NCBI GenBank assembly: GCA_947247005.1
Contig: OX365948.1
Span: 41,172,601 to 41,236,600, forward strand
From: Spisula solida
Lineage: Eukaryota > Mollusca > Bivalvia > Venerida > Mactridae
Length of the DNA stretch: 64,000 bases
Direction of reading: 5' to 3'
Positions 1-12,907 of this stretch are shown here, piece after piece. The position numbers and the translations under genes are program-made. Within the stretch, counting starts at the first letter, position 1. Every line of letters starts with the position of its first letter. The notes under the pieces were generated by a model. It worked only from the letters and a program-made list of their open reading frames with translations. It was not told the origin of the DNA and did not search any database.

Positions 1-184
1 ACACTTAACCGATTTAGAAACGCAAGAATTTAGGGGGTTGGTATTTTTTGGTTTAAATTTTGATTCAAATTTTGTTCAAGTATAAACCAATAAATTCAAT
101 TTAGCCCATTACGTCATATTTGCGTCATTTTTAGCTCATCTGATTTTTGAAAAAAATATGAGTTATTGTCATCACTTGATCCTC

Positions 185-905
185 GTTGGCGTTGCATGGT
201 TAAGTTTTGTGTTTAGGTAAACTTTTTTCATAAACTATCAAAGCCATTGCTTTGAAACACTAAAGTCTTGTTAACCATCAATACCTGAGCCTATAAAGCA
301 AGACCCATAACTCTGATCTGCATTTTGTAAGAATTATTGCCCCTTTTTGGACTTAGAAAATAAAATGCCTTGGTTAAGTTTTGCCTTTAGGTTCACTTTT
401 CTCCTAAACAATCAGAGTTATTGCTTGAAACTTTCAACACTTGTTCACCATCAATACCTGACCATGTCAAGCAAGACTCATAACTCTAAACTGCATTTTG
501 TATGAGTAATTGCCCCTTATTGGACTTAGAAAATTCCATGGTTAAGTTTTGTGTTTAGGTCCACTTTTCCCATACACTATGTGGGCTATTGCTTTGAAAC
601 TTTCAACACTTGTTCACCATCAATACCTGACCATGTCAAACAAGAACCATAACTTTGATCTGCATTTTGCAAGAGTAAGTGCCCCTTTTTGGACTTAGTA
701 AATTCCTTGGTTATGTTTTGTGTTTAGGTCCACTTTTCTCATACACTATGAGGGCTATTGCTTTGAAACGTTCAAAACTTTATAATTCACCATCAATACC
801 TGATTATGTCAAGCATGACCCATAACTCTGACCAGCATTTTGCAAGAGTTATAGCCCCTTTTTTCACCATCAATACCTCATTTTTTAAGAAAGACTTATA
901 ACACA
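185..905. repeat. Diverged tandem repeat, about 170-bp period, four to five copies
   Basis: The phrase GGTTAAGTTTTGTGTTTAGG recurs near 196, 371, 538 and 708, followed each time by CATCAATACCTGACCATGTC and TCTGCATTTTG. Spacings are about 167-175 bp. Copies are diverged and run in one direction. No coding capacity. Confidence 0.85.
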
Positions 906-2290
906 GCCCTACTTTATGCAAGGGTAATGGGCCTTTTTTACAGTGACAATGATCAGATGAGCGTCTTCACCCGCAAGGCAGTGCTCTTGTAATTATTTAC
1001 ATGTGACGCGCGAGCAAAACCACTGGGCGTGACGATTTGATCGACAATTTGTTGCAACGATACCACAACAAAAAAACATAAATTAAAGTAAAGTGTGTCG
1101 TATACGGTACCACGCCTTTATGATACAGAACATCCTGGCGCCATCGACTTGCTTTAAGCAGATAATGTCACGTTTTATCATGGCAAAGTAGTTTAACTAT
1201 CTTCTGTCGACGAGATTTAGACTTGTCGAGTGTTTTCAAGAGGCAATTTAAACCTATGATTGTCTGCGTCAGGACTATGCCGACAATACAAGCGCGTAAA
1301 CATAATGACACCAAATGAATGTTTTTTTTAAAGACGCCACTTCCGGTCAAAAATATTTTCTGTTATACCTACAATTTGAAGGCAATGATGCGTATGATTA
1401 AGTAATTTTGCTAAAATATACATTCCCTAACATTTTGATTTATGTTCATTTTGACCCGTGTTGAAAATTGCTTCATTTTTTCTGTCTTCTTATCTATCCT
1501 GAAATATTCCATTATTGACTTCCTGTTACGGGTTTGAGATGCCATAGACATAAGAAATGTATATTCTTTACCATCGGACACAATGCAGTGTATGCTTAAT
1601 GGGCAAAAACTTGCTGACAGCTTATGTTGAGCCTGTGGAGGTCATTGCACTTTTACTTGTGAAACTAAATTTGAACGCAGACACAAATGGTCGTCAAGAA
1701 GTGCATCATCAAGCAGCAACTTCTGATCTTTTGTATTGATAAGTGTTTTCCTAATAGATGTGTGTAACAATTCTACAACCCCTTATTTTCCCGCCAATGT
1801 GGCACAGACGCCTGATTTGAATAGCTAGTTGCAGCTTATAAATACATTATTAATTTTGTGAATTGGACATCGTCGATCATTATAGCATAAAAATGGTGAT
1901 TTTTCCCATACGTTAACGGGACGAAAACCATGCATAAAGATAAAGATTCACGTGAGAACGCGCTGTTAACGTCCAGTTTTACGTATGCTCATTTCAGGGC
2001 CTCACCGACGAAAATAAATGATTTTACAGCGTCTTATGAACTGCAATTCCCATTTTATTTGTAACTGCTAATTAATTTCTATAAGATCTAATTAATAATT
2101 TTAAACAAACCCGCATTATCCATGTTTTCTTGATATTTGCCGATCCCGGAAGTCGACGCTCATAACAAAAACTGTTATGACGTAACGTTTATTTTCGCGA
2201 CGTTAAGTTTGTTTACGCGACGTCGCCACAAAATCTCCCGCCAAAATGTAATTATTTCCAAATATTAACGCATAAATTGATGTTTTGTAT
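906..2290. other. Non-coding stretch, nothing recognised
   Basis: Unique-looking AT-rich sequence with only short open frames of no recognisable similarity. A CG-rich patch near 2140-2240 (several CGCGACG words) is the only compositional feature. Confidence 0.5.
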
Positions 2291-2296
2291 GCTATA

Positions 2297-2442
2297 ATAG
2301 CGTTTACGCATGCTTTTTCGTGCTGTAACATCTGCAAAGTCCCTTGGGAGCGTTGGTGCCCTCGCCCTAACGGGCTTGGGCATCAACTGTTCCTCGGGAC
2401 TCTGCAGACGTTATAGCACGAAAAAGCATGCGTTAACCCTAC
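2297..2442. repeat. Long hairpin (fold-back) element, 146 bp
   Basis: The left arm contains TTACGCATGCTTTTTCGTGC and the right arm GCACGAAAAAGCATGCGTTA; the arms of about 45 nt (2297-2343 and 2396-2442) pair with a few mismatches. The centre also folds: GGTGCCCTCGCCC pairs with GGGCTTGGGCATC. Nearly the whole 146 bp forms one stem. Confidence 0.85.
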
Positions 2443-3370
2443 AATACTGTTCGTGGTTTGGTTTTGTGACCATCTAAACCTTGATTACAATGAAATTTGC
2501 ACATGTATTGATTTCATCACATGCAAAATTTCAATAGAATTGAAGCACCTTTACTGGCTTAATTTATCAAAATCCCACTGTTGCGTTTTTAAATCGGTTA
2601 TTAGTGTACACATTTTTCAAAAAACAAAATATCGCGAAAACTCTATACAATGTATTCAAAACGTTGATGTATTTTGTAAACTCTCCTGGTTTTTGACATT
2701 TCCGAAATCACTAGTGTCAATTAAAAAAATTTAGCCGAGCAACTGCTATGAAATTTGGGATAAAACTTCTATAACAGTGGTTGCATATACGAAAACAGTA
2801 TGTTGTTCAACTATTTTTTTCGTATAACTTAAAAATGAAAAAACACATATTTTAAAATATCATTTAAAAATACATATAACATGCATATTCTATAACAAAC
2901 GTTATCGTGTGATTACGTATATACAAAATTTCATGCATGCAAAGTTTCATGTAATTAAATGTCAAACTTCTTCCCCAAAATCTAGAAATATCTTAAAAAC
3001 TAGCCAAAACTGTTATGGGTTTGCACAATTACTACCATGAGTTTGTTCATAAAAATCAGGTGTTTGATACCTGATCGTGTACAGAAAAAATGAAGAGTTG
3101 TCAATCACCTGAAACAGAGAAATACAAATCACAACATGCCCATAATTGGCCGCAAGAAATTAGGTCTTGTAAACCAGCAGCCATCTTGTTTTATGACATT
3201 TGACCTAGTTTAACATATATGTACGACCATTTGCATTGTTTGCATTTGCCAATGAATGTTGTTTTTATTCAAACAGCACCACATTTCATTCTACGAATAT
3301 AATAGTCTTAAATATGCAAGACAAATGCCTGTTAGTTGCGCAGAATTACCTGACAGCACTGTACACTTAT
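2443..3370. other. Non-coding AT-rich stretch
   Basis: No gene or structured repeat seen. Short open frames here have the composition of AT-rich intergenic DNA. Confidence 0.5.
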
Positions 3371-3379
3371 TTATCATTA

Positions 3380-4030
3380 TAAGTCAATCATACTAGACAA
3401 GGTCACAACTCTAGGGTGGTTTTGTAAGGAGTTATGTCCCATTACAACATAGGCGTTTTGGTTAAAGTTTTTTTTTAAGTTCGAAATATTTTGCTATTGC
3501 ATCGAAACTTGACACATTTATTATTTATTGTCATTAGTTAACTTCACAAATAAATCTAGAATGATTTTGTAAGGAGTTTTGGCCCTTTTTAACTTAGACA
3601 TTTTGTCTCAGAAGAAAGTGCAATTTGGGGACAAATATTTCACAAATAACACTGTTCAGTATTTCACTCTTTCTTTAATATTTCGCCATATATATATTTT
3701 CTGTAACCCAATTGCTGGCTTCTATTGTTCCTTGTTGAATTTTACTGTAATGCACTTTTATCTGTTGAGTCAAATTTGGCGCAATATTGTATGACAATGT
3801 TTGACTTCAATAATGACGTCATGACGTCATATCCTGTTTATCAAAATTGCGCCATTTTATTTATGCTTTTGAACAATCAAGCTGACCATGTAGGGAAGAA
3901 AGGAATCTTTATAATTTTTTATAAAGCCTGTATGGCCTGTGTTATTTAGACATTTTGGTTAAAGTTTTTTAAAAAACTTGAAACACTTATTTAATGTCAT
4001 TAGTCAATTGCAATGCATAAATACCAAGAT
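3380..4030. repeat. Degenerate tandem repeat, about 143-bp unit
   Basis: TTTTGTAAGGAGTT recurs at about 3421 and 3563, and GACATTTTGGTTAAAGTTTTT with GTCATTAGT recurs at 3470-3540 and 3950-4010. The style matches the 185-905 repeat (both have a line about a spaceholder before CCCTTTTT...ACTTAGA), so they are probably one superfamily. Confidence 0.6.
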
Positions 4031-4494
4031 GATCAGAATGTTGCTAGGGGTGTGCAAAAGTTGATTTTTGGTGCAATAAAATAAAAATAAAATAATACCA
4101 CTACGTGACTCTTGTATTGTCTGTATTATGCATTGCACATTGTGGAAAGTCTTATGTACATGTATTGTTTGTGTTCTGTACATTGATTTCTAACATTATA
4201 TTCTTACATTACAGATGATGTTTTTAATCCCGATCATGGAGTGGGCATTACACCTTTGAGTCAATAGTTTTCATGGGAGATGTCATAAACATAATTGAAT
4301 AACACAGATAAGTGACTTAGTCTTTTAAAAACAATTCTCTATAGCATAGCTGCCTAAAATTTCGGTCCAAAAATAGGCCAGCATAATCAAAGCAAAACAT
4401 TGTTCTACATACACTTTTATATAGGTATCAGCATTGACCCAAAGTCTATGGTAACCATATTTGTTTGGACAAATCTCGTATTAATAGTCTGCTT

Positions 4495-4625
4495 AATCAG
4501 GTTTGTCACTTGTTTACAAATATTGCAATATCATAACATCGTATTTTTATTATTTTGAACATTTTAATCTGAGAAAAAGGCAGTGAAAACCGAAACCTTA
4601 TTCACGAAGCCATATACTCATGTAT
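4495..4625 (-). repeat. Dispersed repeat copy 1 (minus) of a family with copies at 40905 and 61730
   Basis: Reverse complement of a block found at 40905-41092 and 61730-61893; all contain ACAATGTTATGATATTGCAA-like text, TTTTTCTCC and a start near GACAGACCTGATTAAACGG. Remaining sequence from 4030 to 5130 has no gene. Confidence 0.7.
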
Positions 4626-5129
4626 ACACGAAATATTTATCAAATTTAGACTTTAATAAGATAGTTTTAAAGTTTATATACACAATGTTATGTAGAGAGG
4701 TGACTGACCTGATTAAACGTTTACCAAAATTTAATCCATCTTGTTTTTACACGACCATATCAAAGGCTTTTTGTATGTAGATTGTAAAATACAGATATCT
4801 TACTAGTATATAGAACTGCTAACCTGAACTTTTATAACAGGTTTTCTATATTGCTGCAAGTTTTGTAAAATTAATGTATTTATGCACTCCTGCAAAAATG
4901 ATATACGACTTTAATAACATTCATAATATACTGAGACAACTTTCAAGTCGCAAATAACTGATAGGCCTGCATGTATTCATTAACTGGTTAAATAGCAATA
5001 GTTGACCTGTCCGTCTGTTCCTGGTTAACTCAAACTGACTGTTTCGTCTTACATCAGTATGGTTTGCTACAAAGCTGTAGTACTTGCTTTAATAATCCCC
5101 CCTATGTAACTGCACAGCTGGCCTTGTCA

Positions 5130-6120
5130 TGGATGTAATGATAGGCTGCATGTGTTGGGTATTCTATCTTGTGTCCTGTATTACCACCTGAAAGTCAAGT
5201 CAAACTTGCCGAACACGGCTATGTGAAGCATCTTCTCTATTTGTTCTTCTCTATTTCCACCCAGTTAATGGCCGTTTGGTTAGTAGCTTTGTATTGCCAG
5301 TAACACTGCAAATCTTAATAAGTAAGTGTATAAGAACTTGGCTAGGGCTATGATTAGTCGACTGTCCAGAGATCATCTGCATATGCTGCTTTCCATTCTG
5401 ACTTACTTAAAGCCAAGTAACTGAACAATTAATGATAGGCTGAGTGTCTTGGGTATTTTATCTTGCATCATAAATCACCACCTAAGTCAAACTTGTTTAT
5501 TTAGAACACGACCATGTGGCACATCTCTATTTGTTCTTCTTTATTTCCACCCAGTCATTGGCTGTTCGATAAGTGGCGTTGTATTGCCAGTAACACTGTG
5601 CCTCTTAAATAAGTCAGTGTATGAGCACTTGGCTAGGTCTATGATGTGTCGACTGACCAGACAGAGATCATCTGCGCATGCTGTTTATCCATTCTGGGTC
5701 TTCTGACGTTCTTAAAGCCAAATAACTGAAAAATCATGGGCTGCATGTCTTGGGTATTTTACCTTGCGTCCTATATCACCACCTAAGTCAAACTTGTTTT
5801 TTTAGAACACGACCATGTAATGCATCTCTATTTGTTCTTCCCTATTTCTCAACGCCCAGTGAATGGCCGTTTGATTAGTGGCGTTGTATTGCCAGTAACA
5901 CTGCGAATCTTAATTAAGTCTGTGTATAAGGACTTGGCCTGGGCTATGATTTGTCGACTGGCCAGAGATCATCTGCGTATGCTGTTTTTCCGTTCTGACG
6001 TTCTTGAAACCAAATAACTGAACAATGATAGGCTGCGTGTCTTGGGTATTTTACCTTGCGTCCCTAATCACCACCTAAGTCAAACGTGTTTATTTAGAAC
6101 ACTCCCATGTAATGCATCAC
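5130..6120. repeat. Tandem repeat, about 293-bp unit, three full copies and one partial
   Basis: ATAGGCTGCATG-type starts occur at 5141, 5434, 5735 and 6028. Each unit contains a pyrimidine tract ending in CCACCCAG followed by a roughly 150-bp stretch that is open in copies 2 and 3 (GCSISGVVLPVTL... and NGRLISGVVLPVTL..., ending in stops). Copy 1 has lost a base in the same frame. I do not recognise the peptide. It may be a duplicated exon relic or chance. Confidence 0.8.
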
Positions 6121-6720
6121 TATTTTTTGAAACCCTAAACAGAACAATGTATCATTTTCTTTTTCCATCTTTTTCATGTTTCAAACCTTATTATTCATCA
6201 TTTCTGTTCAGGATGAATTGACCCCTTTTAAATTTCAGTTTCTTTCAGCAGGGACTAAAATGGGCAATTCATTTTCTCGTTCAGTTATATGTTGGGCATT
6301 GTGGCGCGTAATTGTGGCATGTAATGTTTTTATATTTTCTTAGCTCGGCTGGTTAAGTTGAGTGCTGTCTTCCCTGCCCGACTTTCATGATGACTTTCAG
6401 TTCCAATTGTTTTCATAGTTTGTATTATCCTTTGAAATGATAATTACAATGTATATATTTGGACGATAACAATTAACATAGTAAAACCCAATATATACTT
6501 ATCAACACAACCCTTGAGCTTTAGTCCCTATCCAGCCTTTTCCAGATTTCTTTGATGGCAGGAAGCTGGGCTGTTCTCACCCATACATGTTAAACAGGCA
6601 AATTTTGGTTGTTAAGAATAGCTCCCTTAAACTCCAGATATTCTTCAGCTGGATGAAAGTGGTCATTGCTTTGTTTATCCTTGACTTAAAGTCTGCATCT
6701 GTTCCTCCCTGTTTGGTTAT
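6121..6720. other. Non-coding stretch, nothing recognised
   Basis: No repeat arms, splice-bounded open frame or RNA gene seen. Confidence 0.4.
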
Positions 6721-6721
6721 T

Positions 6722-6802
6722 AGTCCCCTACCGGTTTTTGACCAGAGGGGACTATAGGTTTGCCCTCCATCCGTCCGTCAGTCCGTCCGTCCGTCCGTCC
6801 GT

Positions 6803-6834
<32 letters not shown>

Positions 6835-7065
6835 CAGTCAGTCAGTCAGTCAGTCAGTCAGTCAGTCAGTCCGTCCGTCCGTCCGTCAAAAAATCTGGAT
6901 AAGGACATAACTCAAACAGTTTCCAAGCTAGGTTTATGAAACTTGGTATGTGGATAGAGGGCAATAAGGGGATTATGCATGTCTAAATATATTTTGATTC
7001 TGACAAAAATTGTGGTTGCTATGGCAACAGAAACATTGAAAATGGCTTAAAACCGATAGGGGACT
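6722..7065. mobile_element. Short TIR element carrying a CCGT/CAGT microsatellite
   Basis: Begins AGTCCCCTACCGGTTTT and ends AAAACCGATAGGGGACT: 17-bp inverted ends with one mismatch. Inside, 6764-6889 is a run of CCGT and CAGT tetramers, then a body with AAGCTAGGTTTATGAAACTT. A diverged relative lies at 14660-14880. Non-autonomous; no target duplication clear. Confidence 0.75.
6764..6889 (+). repeat. (CCGT)n/(CAGT)n tetranucleotide microsatellite
   Basis: Blocks of CCGT, then a long block of CAGT, then CCGT again, with a few transitions between the two tetramers. It lies inside the TIR element above. Confidence 0.95.
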
Positions 7066-7835
7066 TCTGTATTGCTTGCAATTCTCAATTACTAGTTAAT
7101 ACTGCCACGATCTGTGATTGATCAAACCATTTCAGAACTTATGAACTTATATTGACTAAACAATGACTTTAGTTTGTATCAAAAGGCAAACACAATGTGT
7201 ATCGGTGCTGTACACCGGCACGTTAAAGAACCAAGGAATCTATTCGAAACGAGCTAGGGTAACGCACCTGGATTCCTTGTATCTCACCTCTGTCTCTGAA
7301 TTGATTTTATGTCTGCCCCTGTCAGACACCTGCCAATAATAATCAGAAAGGATTGTCGGCAGTTCAAAGCAGAAATAGAAAAATAATTATAATATGCATA
7401 TTGAAGATAATATGTTCATGATTGCAATGACCTGTTTGTGGTATTAAGTTGTAGTAGTTTACAAATGAAATTTAATCAGACTCATTGTAAGAGTAATTTT
7501 GTTTATTTGCTGTGTTAGGTGTCTTAATTAAGAGTATACTGGAATTGCATCAAGTGGCAATGAAAATGAAAGGGCACGTGAATGAGGTTTTTGGTGAATG
7601 AGGGTTATTAAGGACCACATTCCATGCTAAAATATCTATCTTGTTACAAATTACCTTTATAAAATTAATAATTTATCAGAATTCAACAAGTTTTTGTGCA
7701 ATTTTTCAATAATGTAAATGTCATTCTTATTGTTTTAAGGTTGGTTTTAAATGCATTTTATCATCTTTCACTCCTTGATATCTCCAAGTAATTAACTTCA
7801 TTACATCCAAATTTCTACTGAAGGCTTTGGTCAGG
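7066..7835. other. Non-coding stretch with a short dispersed-repeat fragment
   Basis: Around 7200-7290 the words GTACACCGGCACGTTAAAGAACC and GGATTCCTTGTATCTCACCT resemble a dispersed repeat known to me from molluscs. The rest shows nothing. Confidence 0.4.
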
Positions 7836-8540
7836 TTTTGTAGTGTGGTTGATCATTTACAGAGTAGTTACACATTTTCTATGTTACGGGGCGGGGCGAG
7901 TCAAAATTGTGGGAACGAAGGGTGATTTTTTTATTTTGAGGTGTGTTGTGGCCGGTCATCTACAGTAAGACATTTTCTATTTTACGGGATGAGTCACAAT
8001 TGTGAGATTGAATGGTAGTTTCAAGAAAGTGTATTGTGGCTGTTCATCTACAGTAAGACATTCTCAATTTTACGGGATGAGTCACAATTGTGAGATTGAG
8101 TGGTAGTTTTGAGAAAGTGTATTGTGGCCGTTCATCTACAGTAAGACATTCTCAATTTTACGGGATGAGTCACAATTGAGAGATTGAATGGTAGTTTTGA
8201 AGAATGTGTTTGGTCAGTTATCTACAGTAATACATTTTCTAGGTTACGGGATGAGTCATATCAGCTGCATATAAAAGCACTAGGTTCTTGTGAGTAGCAT
8301 GTTCCCTTGGATTATGATGTGTGATGCCGGATGTTGTGGCTGGTCATCTTCAGTAACACATTCTCGATGTTAAGAGGATGAGTCACTTCATCTACGAATT
8401 GCACTAGTTCTTGTGTGTATCATGTTCTCCTTGGACTATGATGTAGGGTCCCGGGTGTCGTGGCTGATCAGGTCATCTACAGTAACACATTTTCTAAATT
8501 ACGGGCTGAGTCACAGCTTCGTACATGCACTATGTTCTCT
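7836..8540. repeat. Tandem repeat, 88-bp unit grading into 128-bp units
   Basis: CATCTACAGTAAGACATT with TTACGGGATGAGTCACAATT recurs near 7957, 8045, 8133 and 8219 (86-88 bp), then near 8346 and 8474 (about 128 bp) where extra TTGTGTGTATCATGTTCTC sequence is added. An outlying start lies near 7850. Confidence 0.9.
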
Positions 8541-8554
8541 TGGACAACGATGTG

Positions 8555-8705
8555 TTATGTGTGTTCAATGGTGTGTGTGCGTGTGTGTGTTTGTGGGATG
8601 TGTGCATTTGGTGGGGTTGAGGGGTGTGTTTGCGGACGTGTGTGCTTGTGGCATGTGTGCTTGTGGGTGTGTGTTCGGTGGGCTTATGGGATGTGCTTGT
8701 GTTTG
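8555..8705 (+). repeat. GT-rich low-complexity tract
   Basis: Irregular GTGTGTGCGTGTGTG repeats with TGTGGG interruptions. The open frames here are by-products of the repeat. Confidence 0.85.
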
Positions 8706-9335
8706 GAACGGATTAATAGTTAAACATCATATGATTTTTTATACTAAATGTATGGTTTGATTCCGTATTTTGATTGTTTTGAAATTTAGTACTATTTTTT
8801 AGTTTTGATTCTGTAAAATTTTTTTTTAAATTTGTGTGTGTCAAAGGTACGATTACGTATCATAACTAAATACTTTAATAATTCAACTTAAATAAGCTCA
8901 CGTTCAATACATAATGTATTGCCCTCAGCCATATTATAAAGCTGTTTGATCCACATATTTATTAGTAAAGTGTCAACAATTTATGATTCATTACATTTCA
9001 ATTACATTTTGTGTTTCATTTGTTTCAATTATTTCGGGTTTTGTGTTTTAAATATTTAGGTTTACTACAATGTTAAGTTTTAGGTCACATGATCAATATC
9101 CAGTATACATTAAGGCAGGGTCATTATAGGTTCTCCAGCCTCATTTTACACTTAAAATGGTGTAATAATGTATCATATTTTTACTTGAAACTTTTATTTT
9201 TTATAAATATATTTTTATCCTTTTTTATTGTTATTTTGAAAAGAACGAACAGGGGTGTTTGCGTCTGTAATAAAATGAAAGGGCTTTAGTCCAAATGGCT
9301 ATTTGATCAAGTCCTATCTATATACCATTTAATAA
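8706..9335. other. Non-coding AT-rich stretch
   Basis: Nothing recognised apart from poly-T and short AT runs. Confidence 0.4.
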
Positions 9336-9339
9336 AAAC

Positions 9340-11150
9340 AAACTCATTCAGCCTTTTGATAGATAAACCGAGGTAGCTTTCTGTCGTTACATGACCAATG
9401 TTAACAGTTATCAACACATTTCTCCTGTCATTTACACAAATGATGTCAGCGCTTTCTTGTCTTCTCTATATGACACTTAATGCTAATGGATAAATCCTGC
9501 TTTTTATTTAATAAACTGAGATAGCTTTCTTCTATCATTACATGACCAAAGTTAACAGTGGCCAACACATTCCTCCTGTCATTTACACAAATGATGTCAG
9601 CGTTTTCTTGTCTGCTCTAAAAAACATTTCATAGTAATGGATAAATTCTGCTTTTCATTTACTAGTAATAAACCTAGGTAACTTTCTACTATCGTTACAT
9701 GACCTAAGTTAACAGTGGCCAACACATTCCTCCTGTCATTTACTAAAATGATGGCAGCGCTTTCTTGTCTCCTAGATAACATTTAATGCTAAGGGATATT
9801 ATGTTTTTCATTTAATAAACCGAGGTAGCTTTCTTCTATCGTTACATGACCAAAGTTAACAGTGGCCAACACATTTCTCCTGTCATTTACTAAAATGATG
9901 GCAGCGCTTTCTTGTCTTCTAAATAACATTTCATGGTAGTGGATAAATCCTGTTTTTTGTCTGATAAACTGATGGTAGCCCTCTTCTGTTTTTGTCTCAT
10001 GACAAACAATTGATAGCAGCTAAGAGCATTTTCTGCGTGCGCTTTCGTGCACTTTCGTTATTGGAGGTTGCGACTTTGATCCATGGCCGGATTGTACCAA
10101 AGGTGAATAAATCAGGCACCGAGACATTAATTTAAATGGTATCAGTACTTCCCTTGCTATACGCTCCACATAAAAGTGAAAAGATTTCTATCTCCCGTAC
10201 CCTAGTACTGTCAATGTATACCATCATGATACTAGTAGATATATGTTGTAAGAACTTGTTTCGAAATCGACCTAAACAAGTTGGTATAAACCAACAGCCA
10301 ATAAGGTATTCCCGTATTCATAGGATCATTTAACTAATAGGAGATTTCATCTGTATTCTCTGGATAACATATGGCAATGATTAATCTTTCCCCTTTCATT
10401 TGAAAAATTGTCATAACACTTGACAACAGCTGATACATTCCTTATGTATTTCATAAACTGATGGTAGTTTCCTTCTATCTTCTCTAGATAACATTTGACA
10501 GCGACCAATACATTTCACATTTGGTCATTTGATGCAGTCCTTCTTTTATTGATAAATTTGCGCTAGTTTTCTTCTGATAAAATGTAACAACTAGCAATAC
10601 ACTCTTCCTTTATTGAAATTGTTAGAAGTTTACATCTGTATTCTCTAGATATCACTTGTCACCCACCAATAAATTCCTTCAATGGATTTCCCATTCAACG
10701 ATTTATCACATTGCTCGATTATTTGATAACTTGATGCTAGTTTTCTTCTGTCCTTCAAAGATAAAATTTGATAACAATCAATATAATCCACTTTTCATTT
10801 TGATGATTTGGTTGGAATTTGCTTTGTTATTCTCTCTCTAGATTTCACCTGTCACCCGCCAATAATTTTAATCTTTGATTTGACAAACTTTCTATCCTAG
10901 ATAACATTTGATAACTTCCTATCCTAGATAACATTTGATAACTTCCTATCCTAGATAACATTTGATAACAACCAATACCCCTCCGTAATTTGATGAATTG
11001 GCGAGTTTTCTACTAAAACGTGACCGTGGTCATTGCTTCCTAATGGAAGTTATCTTGTCTTTCCTAGATAATATTTGATAACAAACAATACATTTACCTA
11101 ACCTATGAACACTTGCTCTCATATTCTCTTGAGAACACTTGACAAATAAA
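9340..11150. repeat. Tandem repeat, about 150-bp unit, decaying downstream
   Basis: AAACCGAGGTAGCTTTCT with CGTTACATGACCAAAGTTAA and CCTGTCATTTACACAAATGA recurs at about 9372, 9519, 9676, 9823 and 9973 (147-157 bp steps). From 10000 to 11150 the same words (GATAACATTTGATAACA, ACCAATAC) continue at lower similarity. Confidence 0.85.
10889..10966. repeat. 28-bp tandem triplication
   Basis: CTATCCTAGATAACATTTGA followed by TAACTTC occurs three times in a row, almost identical, inside the decayed 150-bp array: a recent local expansion. Confidence 0.9.
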
Positions 11151-11371
11151 ACATTGATATATTTAGTACTTTCATCATGCTGATAATCACACAGATATCA
11201 ATTTCTACTCATCAGTAGGAGTACTCAACAGGACCATACCAATAGATTTAAGGAGCACATGTCATGTGACCATCTGATAAACCCATCGCTGGCTTGGATA
11301 GAGAACATCGTAAGTACAAAATTATTAATTTGAAACTGTCTGAAAACTACTCCCAGCTTATGGAAAAACAA

Positions 11372-11995
11372 GCTTTTTATCCCCTTGTATCGAGTATATA
11401 GTGATTCACCTGTCGGTTCTTCCGTCCGTCTGTCTGTCCGTACGCACTTGTAGTTGTAGGGTGTGGAACAATAGGCTATGTTTAGATTCTACCGGTATTC
11501 ATTCCGTTGCTAATCAGGTGCAAAATGTTGCTTATGGGGTTTTACAAACAAAAGGATGAACACAAGAAACCCCACAAAGTCAAGTCAGTGAGAATGTCTG
11601 TCCTGGTTAACCCAAATTGACTGTTTCTTCTAGCATTATAATGAGTTGCTACAAAGCTTCCATACTTTCATGAATGTTGTATCGGAACACTCTTCACACG
11701 CCTGTATCACCTGACCCCATTTTGGCCTTCACCTTCTCCTCATTTTGGACTTAGACTTATTAAGCGTCCAATTCTTGGTTAACCCAAATTGATCGTTTCG
11801 TCTTACATTATGTCCATCAAGGCGTTGCATTCAAACTTGGCATAATTTTTACCATCATAAGCCCCTTACATTATCAAAGCCATGTAGCACTATCCAACAT
11901 TTTAACAGAACTATGGCCCCTGATTGACTTAGTTTTGTTATGGACAAGGCTTCCATGGGGGCATAAGCGTCTATTCAACGCAGCCTTGTTAAACT
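11372..11995 (+). mobile_element. Dispersed element ending GGGGGCATAAGCG, copy 1
   Basis: Starts TTTTTATCCCCTTGTATCGA and ends GGCTTCCATGGGGGCATAAG followed by CGTCTATTCAACGCAGCC. Contains TGGTTAACCCAAATTGA twice and CAAAGCTTCCATACTTTCATG. Related copies lie at 21640-21905 and, inverted, 54288-54557. No open frame; non-autonomous. Confidence 0.7.
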
Positions 11996-12905
11996 TCAGT
12001 TTGTTCAACATGACCACTTCCAATTTTTATGAAAATAGGATCATAAGAAGCTCCTTGAGATGCAGATTTCAAATATGCATGAGTGTTAGTTAACCAAGTT
12101 CAATTTCAAAAGTGTATACTTACCTTTGGTGGTACTGTATATACAATGAAATGCGTTTATTTCTGCATTAAACAAATACAGTTATAATTATATAAACTAC
12201 TGATAGGATACATTTTTTACTGAATCAGTCTGTGTCGTTTATTACATGAAATCAATATCTTTCTGAAACATGTCAGCTGTTTTACAGTTGCACAGTTTAT
12301 GGCACACAGGCTTGAAAACGACTGTTCCAAGTTGTTACAAATTTGATATCTATAAGTACAAACAAACTATAAAATGAGAGCAAATTATATGCAAATCAAA
12401 CATACATAATTATGATTGCGAGTGTTTCCATTTACCATTATGTATAATTTGCTCTGTCCAACTAGCACATATTTTATGTACTCATACAACTTTAACAATG
12501 CTAGTGTGTTACTGGTTTCTTCTTCATATTTCAGGTTTCCTGACATTATGAAAAACATTGCTACCTGCAGTTGCATCAAATTGGTAAGTCAGTACTGTTG
12601 AATGACTTATGTTTTCTTGTTTGATTTCATACTGTCTTAGCGATATGTGAATGGGTTTGCTAGTAAAAACTGATACTGTATGTTTTCATTGACAGGTCAA
12701 TATGGAATACCTAAGCCATTCTATTTCCCATTTACCAAAACATATTGGTATGGAAGCAGTCGTAACCAGCTAGGGAGAAGATAGACTTTAGTCTCCACAC
12801 ATTGAACTAAATGGTCAAGGTGTTCAGTTTAGTTTAGATTTCCCTCTATAAGAGCTTATCATTACATTTTGCCAAAATTCATGATCTCTTAATAACACTT
12901 AAGAA
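11996..12905. other. Non-coding stretch
   Basis: No gene. A short TTTCAG...GGTAAGT-bounded block at 12534-12591 resembles an exon by its borders only; its 19-residue reading has no recognisable similarity. Confidence 0.4.
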
Positions 12906-12907
12906 AT

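Noticed and set aside
8413..8760. Cysteine-rich 115-codon frame
   Set aside because: It reads through a GT-rich tract; composition explains the Cys and Val content.
12534..12591. Short exon-like block with TTTCAG and GTAAGT borders upstream of the ABCA relic
   Set aside because: Nineteen codons with no ABCA similarity; border matches this short occur by chance.
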